Assembly (NCBI RefSeq): GCF_018327685.1
Contig: NZ_BNEL01000003.1
Span: 3,162,001-3,226,000, forward strand
Reading direction: 5' to 3'
Source: Streptomyces sp. TS71-3
GTDB lineage: Bacteria; Actinomycetota; Actinomycetes; Streptomycetales; Streptomycetaceae
DNA length: 64,000 bases
Part shown: positions 7,433-15,473 of the stretch, piece by piece
Position numbering within the stretch: position 1 is the stretch's first letter
Layout: each line of letters opens with the position of its first letter
Position numbers and translations under genes: made by a program
Notes under the pieces: generated by a model
The model's database searches: none
Told to the model about the DNA's origin: nothing
What the model saw: the letters and a program-made list of their open reading frames with translations, nothing else

Positions 7433-7930
7433 TGCGGCCTCCCCGTACCCCTCTGTCGGGGGTCTGCCCTTGCGGTGGGCTGCTTGTGTGCGGCGGAGTG
7501 GTCGCCTTCTGCGCAGTTCCCCGCGCTCCTTTGCCAGGGCCCTGCCCCTTGCGGTGGGCTACTTGTCTGCGGCGTGGTGGTCATTCTTGCGCAGTTCCCC
7601 GCGCCCCTTGTCGGCGCCGTGGTCCTTGCGGTGGCCTGCTTGTCCGCGCGCGGTGGTCGCTTCTCGCGCAGTTCCCCGCGCCCCTTCAGGCGCCGTGCGT
7701 ACCGGTAAGGCCGTGCCCCGAAGGGGCGCGGGGAACTGCGCGACCAGCCACGACGCGGGAGTAGATCTTCGAAGGGCGCAAGGGGCAGGGCCTCTGATAA
7801 GGGGCGCGGGGAACTGCGCGAGAGGCCACGGCGTGGGGGCAGGTCCTCGAAGGGCGCAGGGGGCAGGCCCCTGACAGAGGGGCGCGGGGACTGCGCAGAA
7901 AAGCGACCACCACGGCCTCGGGGTTCCGGC
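7433..7930. repeat. Array 1 of ~77-bp GC-rich units with an orientation switch
   Basis: This ~740-bp gap between the divergent sigma-factor and capA genes holds no credible gene. The core GCGCAGTTCCCCGCGCCCCT occurs rightward at 7511 (one change), 7589 and 7666, and in inverted orientation ending at 7741, 7819 and 7896 (one base missing). Spacing is 77-78 bp. A degenerate unit without a clean core starts near 7433. The innermost pair is a perfect 24-bp inverted repeat (7664-7687 with 7720-7743). The axis lies near ACCGGT at 7701-7706. Each unit also carries a CCCTTGCGGTGG-like segment. Open frames here are by-products of GC content. Confidence 0.85.
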
Positions 7931-7995
7931 ACGACCTCGGCACTCCCACCGGGAGGCCCGTGCCGCCGATTCGGGGACCGCTCCGGCATTGCTGC

Positions 7996-8034
7996 TTGAC
8001 TGACTATTAGTCATATATGCGGATTGTGTAGGTA
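7996..8034 (+). promoter_or_regulatory. AT-rich promoter/operator region of the CapA-like gene
   Basis: TTGACT at 7996-8001 overlaps a perfect palindrome TGACTA-T-TAGTCA at 8001-8013, followed by TATATG and TAGGTA. The region is far more AT-rich than its surroundings. The palindrome looks like a dimeric repressor site (TetR-like), but no candidate regulator is adjacent. The exact -10 could not be assigned. Confidence 0.5.
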
Positions 8035-8059
8035 ACGCAATCCGAGGAAGAGGCCGCCC

Positions 8060-9352
8060 ATGCCCGAGCGCAGACCACGCAGCAGACCCGCACGTTGCCT
8101 CGGGCGTGCCGAGCCGGGAGCCGGCAGGATGCCGGGCGCCCGGGGCTGCCGCACCGCCGTGGAGCCCGGCCACGCCGGACGCCCCGGCAGGCTCCGGGGC
8201 GTCCTGCGCTGGACGCTGATGCCCGCGCTCACCGTCCTGCTGACCGTCGGCGCCTGCGCCACGCAGGAGCGGCACGCCGCCCGCGGCACCGGCCCCCACC
8301 CGATGGGCAGCGCCGGAGCGCAGCGCGGCTTCACCCTGGTCGCCTCCGGCGACGTGCTGCCGCACGACTCGGTGATCCGCCAGGCCGGCACCGACGCGGG
8401 TGGCCGCGGCTACGACTTCGCCCCGATGCTGGCGGACGTCAAACCGGTGGTGTCCCGGGCCGACCTGGCGATCTGCCACATGGAGACGGTCTACGGCGCG
8501 AAGGGCAACTACACCGGATACCCCTCCTTCAAGTCCCCGCCCGAGGTGGCCAAGGGCCTGCGCGCCACCGGGTACGACGCCTGCTCCACCGCCTCCAACC
8601 ACACGCTCGACGACGGCGCCGCCGGCGTGCAGCGCACTCTGGACGCGCTGGACCGGGCCGGCGTGCGGCACACCGGATCGGCGCGCACCGCCGCGGAGGC
8701 GCGCGGACCCGCCTGGCTCCAGGCGGGCGGCGCCAGGGTCGCCCACCTCTCGTACACCTACGGCACCAACGGGATCGCGCTGCCCGCCGGCAAGCCGTGG
8801 ACGGTCAACCTGATCGACCGGAACCGGATCGTCGCGGACGCCCGTGCGGCCCGCAAGGCCGGCGCCGACGTGGTCGTGGTGTCCGTCCACTGGGGCACCG
8901 AATGGCAGGACGAGCCGGACGCCCGGCAACTCACCCTCGCCCGGGAGCTCACCGCCGCCAGGACCGGCCCCCGCCCCGACATCGACCTCATCGTGGGCAC
9001 CCACGCCCACATCCCGCAGGCCTACGAGAAGGTGGCGGGCACCTGGGTGGTCTACGGCATGGGCGACCAGATCGCCGGCGACATGATCAACCAGATGGGC
9101 CGGCCGGACCCGCGCGGCAACGAGAGCACCCTCGCCCGCTTCACCTTCGCGCCGCCCGCGCGCAGCGGCGAGCGGTGGCGGGTGACCAAGGCGGAGTTCA
9201 TCCCGCAGTGGTACGACACCGCGACCGGCCGGGTCGTCAACCTCAACGAGGCCATCCGCAAGGGCCGCCCGGTGACCGCGGTGCGCGACCGGATCCGCAA
9301 GGTCGTGCTCAGCCGCGGCGCGGGCGGCGACGGCCTGGTCATGGGGCGGTAG
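8060..9352 (+). CDS. CapA-family metallophosphoesterase-like lipoprotein
   Basis: A 430-aa protein of the CapA (poly-gamma-glutamate capsule synthesis) family, which has a calcineurin-like fold. A long basic leader is followed by a hydrophobic segment and a lipobox-like VGAC (about residues 63-66), suggesting export and lipid attachment. The domain starts at TLVASGDVLPHD and has DLAICHMETV, STASNHTLDDG, VVVVSVHWGTEW and LIVGTHAHIPQAYE, which supply the metal-binding His, Asp and Asn. A GAGG purine run precedes the ATG. No other capsule genes are near, so a role in polyglutamate synthesis is unlikely; cell-wall or phosphoester metabolism is possible. Confidence 0.85.
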   Translation: MPERRPRSRPARCLGRAEPGAGRMPGARGCRTAVEPGHAGRPGRLRGVLRWTLMPALTVLLTVGACATQERHAARGTGPHPMGSAGAQRGFTLVASGDVLPHDSVIRQAGTDAGGRGYDFAPMLADVKPVVSRADLAICHMETVYGAKGNYTGYPSFKSPPEVAKGLRATGYDACSTASNHTLDDGAAGVQRTLDALDRAGVRHTGSARTAAEARGPAWLQAGGARVAHLSYTYGTNGIALPAGKPWTVNLIDRNRIVADARAARKAGADVVVVSVHWGTEWQDEPDARQLTLARELTAARTGPRPDIDLIVGTHAHIPQAYEKVAGTWVVYGMGDQIAGDMINQMGRPDPRGNESTLARFTFAPPARSGERWRVTKAEFIPQWYDTATGRVVNLNEAIRKGRPVTAVRDRIRKVVLSRGAGGDGLVMGR

Positions 9353-9361
9353 CGGGCCCGG

Positions 9362-10840
9362 TCACGGTGCGGTGGCGTCCCGCGCGTCCGGCGCCGCCGC
9401 GTCGCCCGCACCGGGTGCCGCCAGCAGCGACTTGCGGCGGGAGTACGCGAAGTAGATCACCAGGCCGATCGCGAACCACACCGCGAACCGCACCCACGTC
9501 ACCCACTGCAGGAACGTGATCAGCCAGATGGAGAACACCACCCCGATCGCCGGAACCACCGGCATGCCCGGGGTGCGGAACGTCCGGGGCAGGTCGGGCC
9601 GGCGGTAGCGCAGCACGATCACCGCCACGCACACCACCACGAAGGCGAGCAGGATGCCGATGTTGGTCAGCTCGGCCGCCTCGGCGATGGGCAGGAACCC
9701 GGCGATGCCGGCGGAGGCGGCCCCCACGATCCAGGTCACCCGGGTGGGCACCCGGCGGGTCGGATGGGTCTTGGCGAACCACTTCGGCAGCAGCCCGTCG
9801 CGGCTCATCGAGAACCACACGCGCGTCACCCCGAGCATGAACGTGAACATCACGGTGAGGATGCCGATGATCGCGCCCACCGCGATCACGTCGGCGAGCG
9901 AGCCGAGCCCGACCGCCTTGAACGCCGAGGACAGCCCGCTCGCCTTGTCGATGTGCCGGTAGTTCTGCATGCCGGTGAGCACCAGGCAGACCAGCACGTA
10001 GAGCACCATCGCGATCACCAGCGAGTAGATGATCGCCTTCGGCATGTGGCGCTGGGCGTCCTTGGACTCCTCGGCCGCCGTGCTCATCGCGTCGTAGCCG
10101 AACACCGCGAAGAACACCGTGGCCGCGCCGGTGAAGGCGCCGCCCACCCCGTAGGGGAAGTAGGGGTGGTAGTTGCCCGTGCTGACGTGGAAGAACCCGA
10201 CACCGATCACCAGCAGCACGACCAGGACCTTCAGGCCCACCACGAACGTCTCGAAGCGTGCCGCGCTCTTGATGCCCAGGTTGAGCAGGTAGGCGATGAG
10301 CAGGCAGAGCAGCGCCGCGAACAGGTCCACGCGGTGGCCGCTCCCGCTGCCCGGCGCGCCCAGCATCCACGCCGGCAGGTGGGCGCCCATGTCGCCGAGC
10401 AGGAAGTTGAAGTAGCCGGAGATGCCGATCGCCACCACCGCGACGATCGCCGTGTACTCCAGCAGCAGGTCCCACCCGATGCACCAGCCGGCCAGCTCGC
10501 CCAGGACCGCGTAACCGTAGGTGTAGGCCGAGCCCGCTCTCGGGATGAGCCCCGCGAACTCCGCGTACGACAGCGCCGCGGCCGCGCTCGCCACGCCCGC
10601 GATCAGGAAGGACACCAGCACGGCGGGGCCGGCGGTGCCGTTGGCCACCGTGCCGGCCAGCGCGAAGATGCCCGCGCCGATGATGCCGCCCACCCCGATC
10701 GCGGTGAGCTGCCACAGGCCCAGCGTGCGGGTCAGCTGCTCGCTCTCCACTCCCTCGGCGCCCGGTGCGCCACGGGTCTCGGCGATCTGGTCGATCGGTT
10801 TGCGGCGCAGTACGCCTTCGCCCATACGGAGTCGCGCCAT
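9362..10840 (-). CDS. APC-superfamily cationic amino acid permease
   Basis: A 492-aa permease of the CAT/YfnA type. After a ~40-residue cytoplasmic N-terminus, about 12 helices follow. The APC signature GVGGIIGAGIFALAGTVA lies in helix 1, with IPRAGSAYTYGYAVLGELAGW and FFAVFGYDAMSTAAEESKDAQRHMPKAII. It probably imports an amino acid by proton or cation coupling; specificity cannot be read. The start at 10840 is preceded by a GAAGAGGTGG ribosome-binding site. The gene is convergent with the CapA-like gene, 9 bp apart, with no hairpin between them. Confidence 0.9.
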   Translation of the reverse strand: MARLRMGEGVLRRKPIDQIAETRGAPGAEGVESEQLTRTLGLWQLTAIGVGGIIGAGIFALAGTVANGTAGPAVLVSFLIAGVASAAAALSYAEFAGLIPRAGSAYTYGYAVLGELAGWCIGWDLLLEYTAIVAVVAIGISGYFNFLLGDMGAHLPAWMLGAPGSGSGHRVDLFAALLCLLIAYLLNLGIKSAARFETFVVGLKVLVVLLVIGVGFFHVSTGNYHPYFPYGVGGAFTGAATVFFAVFGYDAMSTAAEESKDAQRHMPKAIIYSLVIAMVLYVLVCLVLTGMQNYRHIDKASGLSSAFKAVGLGSLADVIAVGAIIGILTVMFTFMLGVTRVWFSMSRDGLLPKWFAKTHPTRRVPTRVTWIVGAASAGIAGFLPIAEAAELTNIGILLAFVVVCVAVIVLRYRRPDLPRTFRTPGMPVVPAIGVVFSIWLITFLQWVTWVRFAVWFAIGLVIYFAYSRRKSLLAAPGAGDAAAPDARDATAP

Positions 10841-10917
10841 GAGGACCCACCTCTTCGCGGACGGCAGTCGGCTGATGGCCGATCATGATGTCTGACGAAC
10901 GTCCGGGAGGGAAGACA

Positions 10918-10940
10918 CCGCACCAGGGAACCGGGTGCGG
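10918..10940. terminator. Weak hairpin between the permease and stress-protein genes
   Basis: CCGCACC (10918-10924) pairs with GGTGCGG (10934-10940) across a 9-nt loop. It lies about 150 bp downstream of the universal stress protein gene on the minus strand. No U-tract is present. It may be an intrinsic terminator. Confidence 0.3.
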
Positions 10941-11088
10941 TGCAGCCCTGTCGTGACACGCTGTGGGTGGTGCGTCACGGTGTGCCCGCAAGTCGGGCCT
11001 CGCGCACCACACCGCCACCCGGTCTGGGGCGGCCCTCGTCACCGGCGACGCAGACCCGGGTCACACGCCTGGCAGCCCATCGCGGGGC

Positions 11089-11550
11089 CTACGGCACCAC
11101 CGTCACCGGCCACCGTCCCGCCTTCACCAGCCGGATCGCCACCGAGCCGACGAAGCGGTGGCCCGCCTGCTCCGAGGCGCCCACCACGACCGCGTCGGCC
11201 TTGAGCTCGTCCGCGGCGGTCACCAGGCCGTTGTAGGGGTCGCCGCGGAAGGTGTGGAACTCCCAGCGCACCTCGAAGATGTCCTTCACCCGCTCGGCCG
11301 CCAGCCGGATCTCGCGGGCGAGGGTCTCGGCGATCTCGTCGGTGGCGTCGGCGACCGGCACACCGAGTGCGGCACCGGCCGCCATCACCGGCTGTATGTA
11401 CACGACGGCGAGCAGTGCGTGCTGCCGGCGGGCCAGCCCACCCGCGTAGGCCGCGGCGCGCAACGAGGACTCCGAGCCGTCGACGCCGACGACGATCACC
11501 TTCGGCCCGTCAGTGCCGCGTTCGAACCGGGTGGACTGCTGATGGGTCAC
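11089..11550 (-). CDS. Universal stress protein (UspA family)
   Basis: A 153-aa single-domain Usp protein. KVIVVGVDGSESSLRAAAYAGGLARR at the N-terminus and DAVVVGASEQAGHRFVGSVAIRLVKAGRWPVTVVP at the C-terminus make up the nucleotide-binding fold; the G-2x-G-9x-G(S/T) motif is largely conserved. The GTG start at 11550 is chosen because TAGCCT lies 7 nt upstream without a Shine-Dalgarno, the leaderless pattern. The longer frame to 11691 encodes low-complexity sequence and overlaps the sortase gene. A role in stress or dormancy is known for the family; the ligand is unknown. Confidence 0.9.
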   Translation of the reverse strand: MTHQQSTRFERGTDGPKVIVVGVDGSESSLRAAAYAGGLARRQHALLAVVYIQPVMAAGAALGVPVADATDEIAETLAREIRLAAERVKDIFEVRWEFHTFRGDPYNGLVTAADELKADAVVVGASEQAGHRFVGSVAIRLVKAGRWPVTVVP

Positions 11551-11557
11551 AGCGGTG

Positions 11558-11563
11558 AGGCTA
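11558..11563 (-). promoter_or_regulatory. -10 element of a leaderless promoter for the universal stress protein
   Basis: Read on the minus strand, TAGCCT ends 7 nt before GTG 11550. The gene has no ribosome-binding site. Confidence 0.45.
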
Positions 11564-11617
11564 GCGGAACCCGTCGGTCCACGGCCCCTCGGGGAGGGCC
11601 CCGGACGGCGGCGGCAC

Positions 11618-12280
11618 TCAGCGCACCTCCACCATGCGCGCGAACACCACCACGTTCCCGTCGTAGCCGTGCTGCTTGGAGAACCCGCCACCGCAGGTGA
11701 TCACCCGCAGCTCCGGCTTCCCCGTGTTGGCGTAGACCCGGTCGCCCGGGAAGTTCTCCTTCTGGAAGAGCTCCACACCGTAGACCTCGAAGACGGCGGT
11801 GCGCCCGTCCCGCCGTTTGATCTCGACGTGGTTGCCCTGCTTCAGCGAGCCGAGGCCGTAGAACACGGCGGGCCCGCGCGCGTTGTCGACATGGCCGACG
11901 ATGACGGCCGTGCCCTTCTCACCGGGGGACACCGCACCGGTGAACCAGCCCGCGAGGTTGGGGTCCTCCGGAGGCGGCGCACCCACCCAGCCGTCCCCGT
12001 CCAGACCCACGGGGGTCACCGGCGCGTCCACCTTGATCTCCGGGATGGTGACCCGGTCGACCATCGAGTACGGCAGCGGCTGCATCCCCGGGGCGGGCAC
12101 CCCGGCCGCGAAGCTCGAACTCGGGGCCGCTGCGGACGCGGGTTGCGGGGGACCGCTGTTGAACTCCCCCGAGCCGTTGCGGATCAGCGCGAGACCGGTG
12201 AGCAGGACCAGTGCGAGCGCACCCCACGGTGTGCGCCTCCTGGGCCGCTCCTCCTCCTCGGCCGACTCGGACGAAGACAT
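11618..12280 (-). CDS. Class F sortase
   Basis: A 220-aa membrane-anchored transpeptidase. The N-terminus is acidic then basic, a single helix spans about 18-34, a Pro/Ala/Ser linker follows, and the sortase barrel runs from about residue 75. Catalytic residues are visible: His130 in VIVGHVDN, Cys196 in VITCGGGF and Arg215 in VVFARM. Start 12280 gives MSSSESAEEEE ahead of the membrane helix; the frame extends further upstream without support. Class F sortases are typical of actinobacteria and their substrates are poorly defined. Two related surface proteins with sorting-signal-like tails lie next door (12610-13101 and 13301-13915). Confidence 0.9.
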   Translation of the reverse strand: MSSSESAEEEERPRRRTPWGALALVLLTGLALIRNGSGEFNSGPPQPASAAAPSSSFAAGVPAPGMQPLPYSMVDRVTIPEIKVDAPVTPVGLDGDGWVGAPPPEDPNLAGWFTGAVSPGEKGTAVIVGHVDNARGPAVFYGLGSLKQGNHVEIKRRDGRTAVFEVYGVELFQKENFPGDRVYANTGKPELRVITCGGGFSKQHGYDGNVVVFARMVEVR

Positions 12281-12609
12281 TCGCCATCCCCTCTCGACGC
12301 GGCCTGCGAGCCGCGTGCGTGCGCTTACCAGCACGCTAGGCGGACCGCCCGGGGGCGGCGACGCGGCAGTGGCGAACGGGTGGCGGGGGCGCGCCGGTGC
12401 GCCATCCGGGTCCCGCCGGATGGGAAATTTCTGAGGTGAGGTGACCTGCGGTGATCCAGGCGTGCGCCCGGGGCCCCGGCGTGTCGTCTCACCGGGACGG
12501 AGGAGTCCCGACATGCGACGGTGGGCACCGCATCTGAGGGTCTGTCTGGAAGGCGTGCTCACCGACCTACCGGGGACGGCACCCCGGGCGCCTTCCGCGG
12601 AGGATTCCC

Positions 12610-13101
12610 ATGCGCAGATTCCGAGCCCTGGTGGTTTCGGCAGTATCAGCCGCCGCCGTAGGACTCGCAGCCCCCTCGGCCGCGGCCTGGAACGACGACC
12701 CCGACGGCATCACCGTCACCCCCCAGGTCATCGCCCGGGGCGGCCAGCTCACCATCTCCGCCGACGCCCCGGAGTGCCGGGTGCCCGGCAGCACCGTGGA
12801 GTCGGAGGCCTTCCCCAGGACCACGCTCCAGCCCATCCCGGGCAGCAACCGTGTCACGGCCACCGTCCGCGTCTTCAACAACGCCAACCGCGGCTCGTAC
12901 GACGTCACGGCCCGGTGCGACGGCAGGACCTTCACCAAGCGGAACGCCTTCACCGTCATCGGCGGTGTGCAGGGCGGTCTCGGTGGCAGCACCACGGGCG
13001 CCGCCGGCACCGACATGCTGGTCGGCGGCGGTCTGGTGGGCGCCGCCCTGCTCGGCGGCAGCCTGGTGCTCCGGCACCGGCGCGCCGAGAGCAAGGCCTG
13101 A
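12610..13101 (+). CDS. Secreted surface protein with C-terminal membrane anchor
   Basis: A 163-aa protein. The signal peptide probably ends at SAAA-W (about residue 26). The mature domain looks like a single Ig-like beta-sandwich with two cysteines (Cys56, Cys103), likely a disulfide. A motif GVQGGLGGSTTG (119-130) leads to a hydrophobic helix (about 136-154) and a short basic tail RHRRAESKA. This is cell-wall-sorting-signal architecture without LPxTG or LAxTG. The protein at 13301-13915 has the same layout. The divergent sortase gene makes a sortase-substrate relation plausible but unproven. A purine-rich GCGGAGGA stretch precedes the ATG. Confidence 0.85.
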   Translation: MRRFRALVVSAVSAAAVGLAAPSAAAWNDDPDGITVTPQVIARGGQLTISADAPECRVPGSTVESEAFPRTTLQPIPGSNRVTATVRVFNNANRGSYDVTARCDGRTFTKRNAFTVIGGVQGGLGGSTTGAAGTDMLVGGGLVGAALLGGSLVLRHRRAESKA

Positions 13102-13253
13102 TCCCACCCCGCTCCCGGCCGTCCTCAGTTCCCGGCCGTCCGGCGCCCCCGTCCCGCCCGTCGCCACCGCCCCCCGGTCCCACCGGTCCCACACCCCCGA
13201 CCCCGACTCCCCGACACATCGCGGCCGCGCACCTGGTGCCCGTGGCCGCCCGT

Positions 13254-13298
13254 ACGGCCCTTCACCCCGGGACCACCGCTTCCGGGGCGAAGGGCCGT
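13254..13298. terminator. Bidirectional terminator between the convergent surface-protein genes
   Basis: A 17-bp stem with one mismatch: the left arm 13254-13270 begins ACGGCCCTT, the right arm 13282-13298 ends AAGGGCCGT, and the loop is 11 nt. It lies between the convergent genes ending at 13101 and 13301. Confidence 0.75.
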
Positions 13299-13300
13299 GC

Positions 13301-13915
13301 TCACCCCGGCGTCCGGCCGGCCTGCTCGCCGGACTCGGCGGGTGTCTGCTGCCCCCCGGGGTGGCGCCGGGCGCGGCGGTAGGCGAGGGCCAGCGCGCCG
13401 GCGAGGAGTGCCACGCCCACCCCGATCTGCTGCAGGTCGAAGGCGCCCAGGGTGCCGCCGAGACCGGCCCGCACACCGTGCCGGGCAGGGCCGTCGTAGC
13501 CGGCACCGCTGCCGCCGCTCCCGCTCTCCCCGCCCCTGTCGCCGCCGCTCGCGACCGTCAGCTCGCGGGTCCGCACGCGCCCGTCCGCGCAGACGAACGT
13601 CACCCGCTGCGCCCCGTCGGGACGGGCCGCCGGGCTCACGGAGGCCGTACCGGAGCCGGAGTGCTTCTGCAGTGTCACCCTCCCGAAGAGGGGGGAGGCC
13701 ACCGTGGTGTCGCCCGCGCAGCCGAGCGCGGTGAGCGTCACGCGCCCGCCCGCCGGGATCACCGCGGGCGTGACCAGCCCCTGGAAGCGCTCCTCCGCGC
13801 GGCCGGTGAGGGCGGGCGGCGCCGCGGTGGGCCGCGCGAGCGCGGGGAGCGGAGGTATGAGCACCATGGCCACGGTGCCGAGCACTGCGACCGAGGCGGC
13901 GTGTATGGCGCGCAT
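13301..13915 (-). CDS. Secreted surface protein, paralogous layout to its convergent neighbour
   Basis: A 204-aa protein with signal peptide (to about AALA-R, residue 28), a beta-rich domain with two cysteines (Cys66 in LGCAGD, Cys109 in FVCADG), a Gly/Ser-rich linker (122-142), the motif HGVRAGLGGTLG (146-157), a hydrophobic helix (about 162-179) and a basic tail (RRARR...). Cysteine placement and the GV-x-x-GLGG motif before the anchor match the protein at 12610-13101, though overall identity looks low. No LPxTG is present. It may be a substrate of the sortase at 11618-12280. Confidence 0.8.
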   Translation of the reverse strand: MRAIHAASVAVLGTVAMVLIPPLPALARPTAAPPALTGRAEERFQGLVTPAVIPAGGRVTLTALGCAGDTTVASPLFGRVTLQKHSGSGTASVSPAARPDGAQRVTFVCADGRVRTRELTVASGGDRGGESGSGGSGAGYDGPARHGVRAGLGGTLGAFDLQQIGVGVALLAGALALAYRRARRHPGGQQTPAESGEQAGRTPG

Positions 13916-14116
13916 AGAACGTCCTCCACGTCCCGAGACGCACCCAGCGGATCGTTTCCGCGCGCGTTATGCACCTCGATGTCCACACGCTATGAAGGCG
14001 CGCGGCGTGGCGCGATCCCTGTCGCGCGAACGGGGCAAGGGCCGGGGCCGATCGGGTGCGGGACGCTCCTTGAGGGCGCACGGAGCGGCGTGCCGGGCTC
14101 GGAGGGACCGGCTGGT

Positions 14117-14138
14117 CGGCACTGTCGTGGTAGTGCCG
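14117..14138. other. Hairpin within a gene-free stretch (13916-14660)
   Basis: CGGCACT (14117-14123) pairs with AGTGCCG (14132-14138), loop 8 nt. The ~740 bases around it carry no convincing gene: short frames there lack ribosome-binding sites and recognisable composition. The AT content rises after 14510, where the promoter of the methyltransferase gene is expected; a TAGCCT hexamer lies at 14616-14621. Confidence 0.4.
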
Positions 14139-14660
14139 GAGGAGCCGACTCCACGGGCTCCGGCCGCCGCCACGGCGGGGGGTGCCCACGCGGCGGAGCC
14201 GCACGACGTCCTGGGGCCGGCCCCTTGAGGGCGCGCCTGGGTGCCCGATTATCGGGCCACAAGGACGAGAATCAGCCATTCCGCTACGCGGTCCCGTGCC
14301 GAGCAAACGACGGCGTGTACGCGCTCGCAAGCGCCCCCATTTGCTCCCGTGGAGTTCCGTGAGCGCCGTGCACCCCGGCGCCGTACCGGCCCGGCGCACC
14401 TGATCACCCGTCACACGGGGCGTCCAAGGCCTCGCGAGCCCGGTCTCGGCGGCGCCGTCCGGATGGCGGCGGCCGGTGCCCTTCGGGCGCCCTTGGCAGG
14501 CTTGCGACAGATTCGGCGGTTTTCGTGGTGGCCGTTTTACGGCACTTGCCGCAGGCAGTGACCGAGAACGGATCGCCAATTTCCGTTTGGGCTCGCCCCT
14601 TTGGCAGGCGATCAGTAGCCTCAGCTCGAACACCGGATCGTCCGAGCCTTGGAGACTTTG

Positions 14661-15473
14661 ATGGAGCGTCCGCCGTGGGCCCCGCGAGGCATCGATGTCT
14701 CGGTGCCCAGCGTGGCCCGCATCTACGACTTCTACCTCGGCGGTTCGCACAACTTCGAGGCCGACAGGGCGGCGGGCCGCAAGGCCATGGAGAGCATGCC
14801 GGGGCTGCCGGGGCTCGCACGCGCGAACCGTGCGTTCCTGCGGCGGGCCGTGCGGTACGCGATGGCGCAGGGCATCACGCAGTTCCTCGACATCGGTTCG
14901 GGAATACCGGCGTTCGGCACCGTCCACGAAGTCGCCCAGGAGGCCGACCCGGACGCCCGGGTCGTGTACGTCGACCACGACCCCGTCGCGGTGGCGCACG
15001 GCAAGGCGGTCCTGGAGGCCAATCCGGGGGCGGACGCGGCCACGGCCGACCTGCGCAGTCCGCGTGACGTTCTGGGACTCGAAGCGGTCGGCCGGCTGCT
15101 CGATCTGAGGCGGCCGGCCGCGCTGTTGCTCGTCGCGGTGCTCCACTTCCTCGCGGAGGCCGACGAGCCGTACGAGGCCGTGCAAGCCCTCCGGGACGCC
15201 ATGGCACCGGGTAGTCTGCTCATCCTCACGCACGTCTCGGACGAAGGGATCCCCGTCCCGGCCGAACAGGCGGGCAGAGCGTTGGATGTGTACAGGAACA
15301 TCCGCAATCCACTGATCATGCGCTCGCGTGACGAGATCGCGCGGTTCTTCGAGGGGTACGACATGGTGGAACCGGGGCTCGTGCCGCTGCCGCGCTGGCG
15401 GCCGGTGACCGCTCCCGAGGGGGAGGACTCCTTCGCCTTCTGGGGCGTCGCCGGTGTGGGGCGAAAGGCGTGA
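14661..15473 (+). CDS. SAM-dependent methyltransferase, DUF574/SAV2177 family
   Basis: A 270-aa protein of a family greatly expanded in Streptomyces. Hallmarks are the N-terminal PSVARIYDFYLGGSHNFEADR and the SAM-binding FLDIGSGIPAFGTVHEVAQEADPDARVVYVDHDPVAVAH. The ATG at 14661 is preserved behind a GGAG at proper spacing; a TTG at 14649 is less likely. Its stop overlaps the GTG of the GGDEF/EAL gene (GTGA), so the two are translationally coupled. The methyl acceptor of this family is unknown to me. The coupling suggests a link to cyclic-di-GMP control, which is inference. Confidence 0.88.
   Translation: MERPPWAPRGIDVSVPSVARIYDFYLGGSHNFEADRAAGRKAMESMPGLPGLARANRAFLRRAVRYAMAQGITQFLDIGSGIPAFGTVHEVAQEADPDARVVYVDHDPVAVAHGKAVLEANPGADAATADLRSPRDVLGLEAVGRLLDLRRPAALLLVAVLHFLAEADEPYEAVQALRDAMAPGSLLILTHVSDEGIPVPAEQAGRALDVYRNIRNPLIMRSRDEIARFFEGYDMVEPGLVPLPRWRPVTAPEGEDSFAFWGVAGVGRKA

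Noticed and set aside
7433..7930. CRISPR array or coding genes in the repeat region
   Set aside because: Units are ~77 bp with diverged interiors and reverse orientation, there are no cas genes, and the frames there encode only translated repeat sequence.
13916..14660. Small coding genes in the gap before the methyltransferase
   Set aside because: Candidate frames of 70-170 codons overlap on both strands, lack ribosome-binding sites and show low-complexity Arg/Pro composition.
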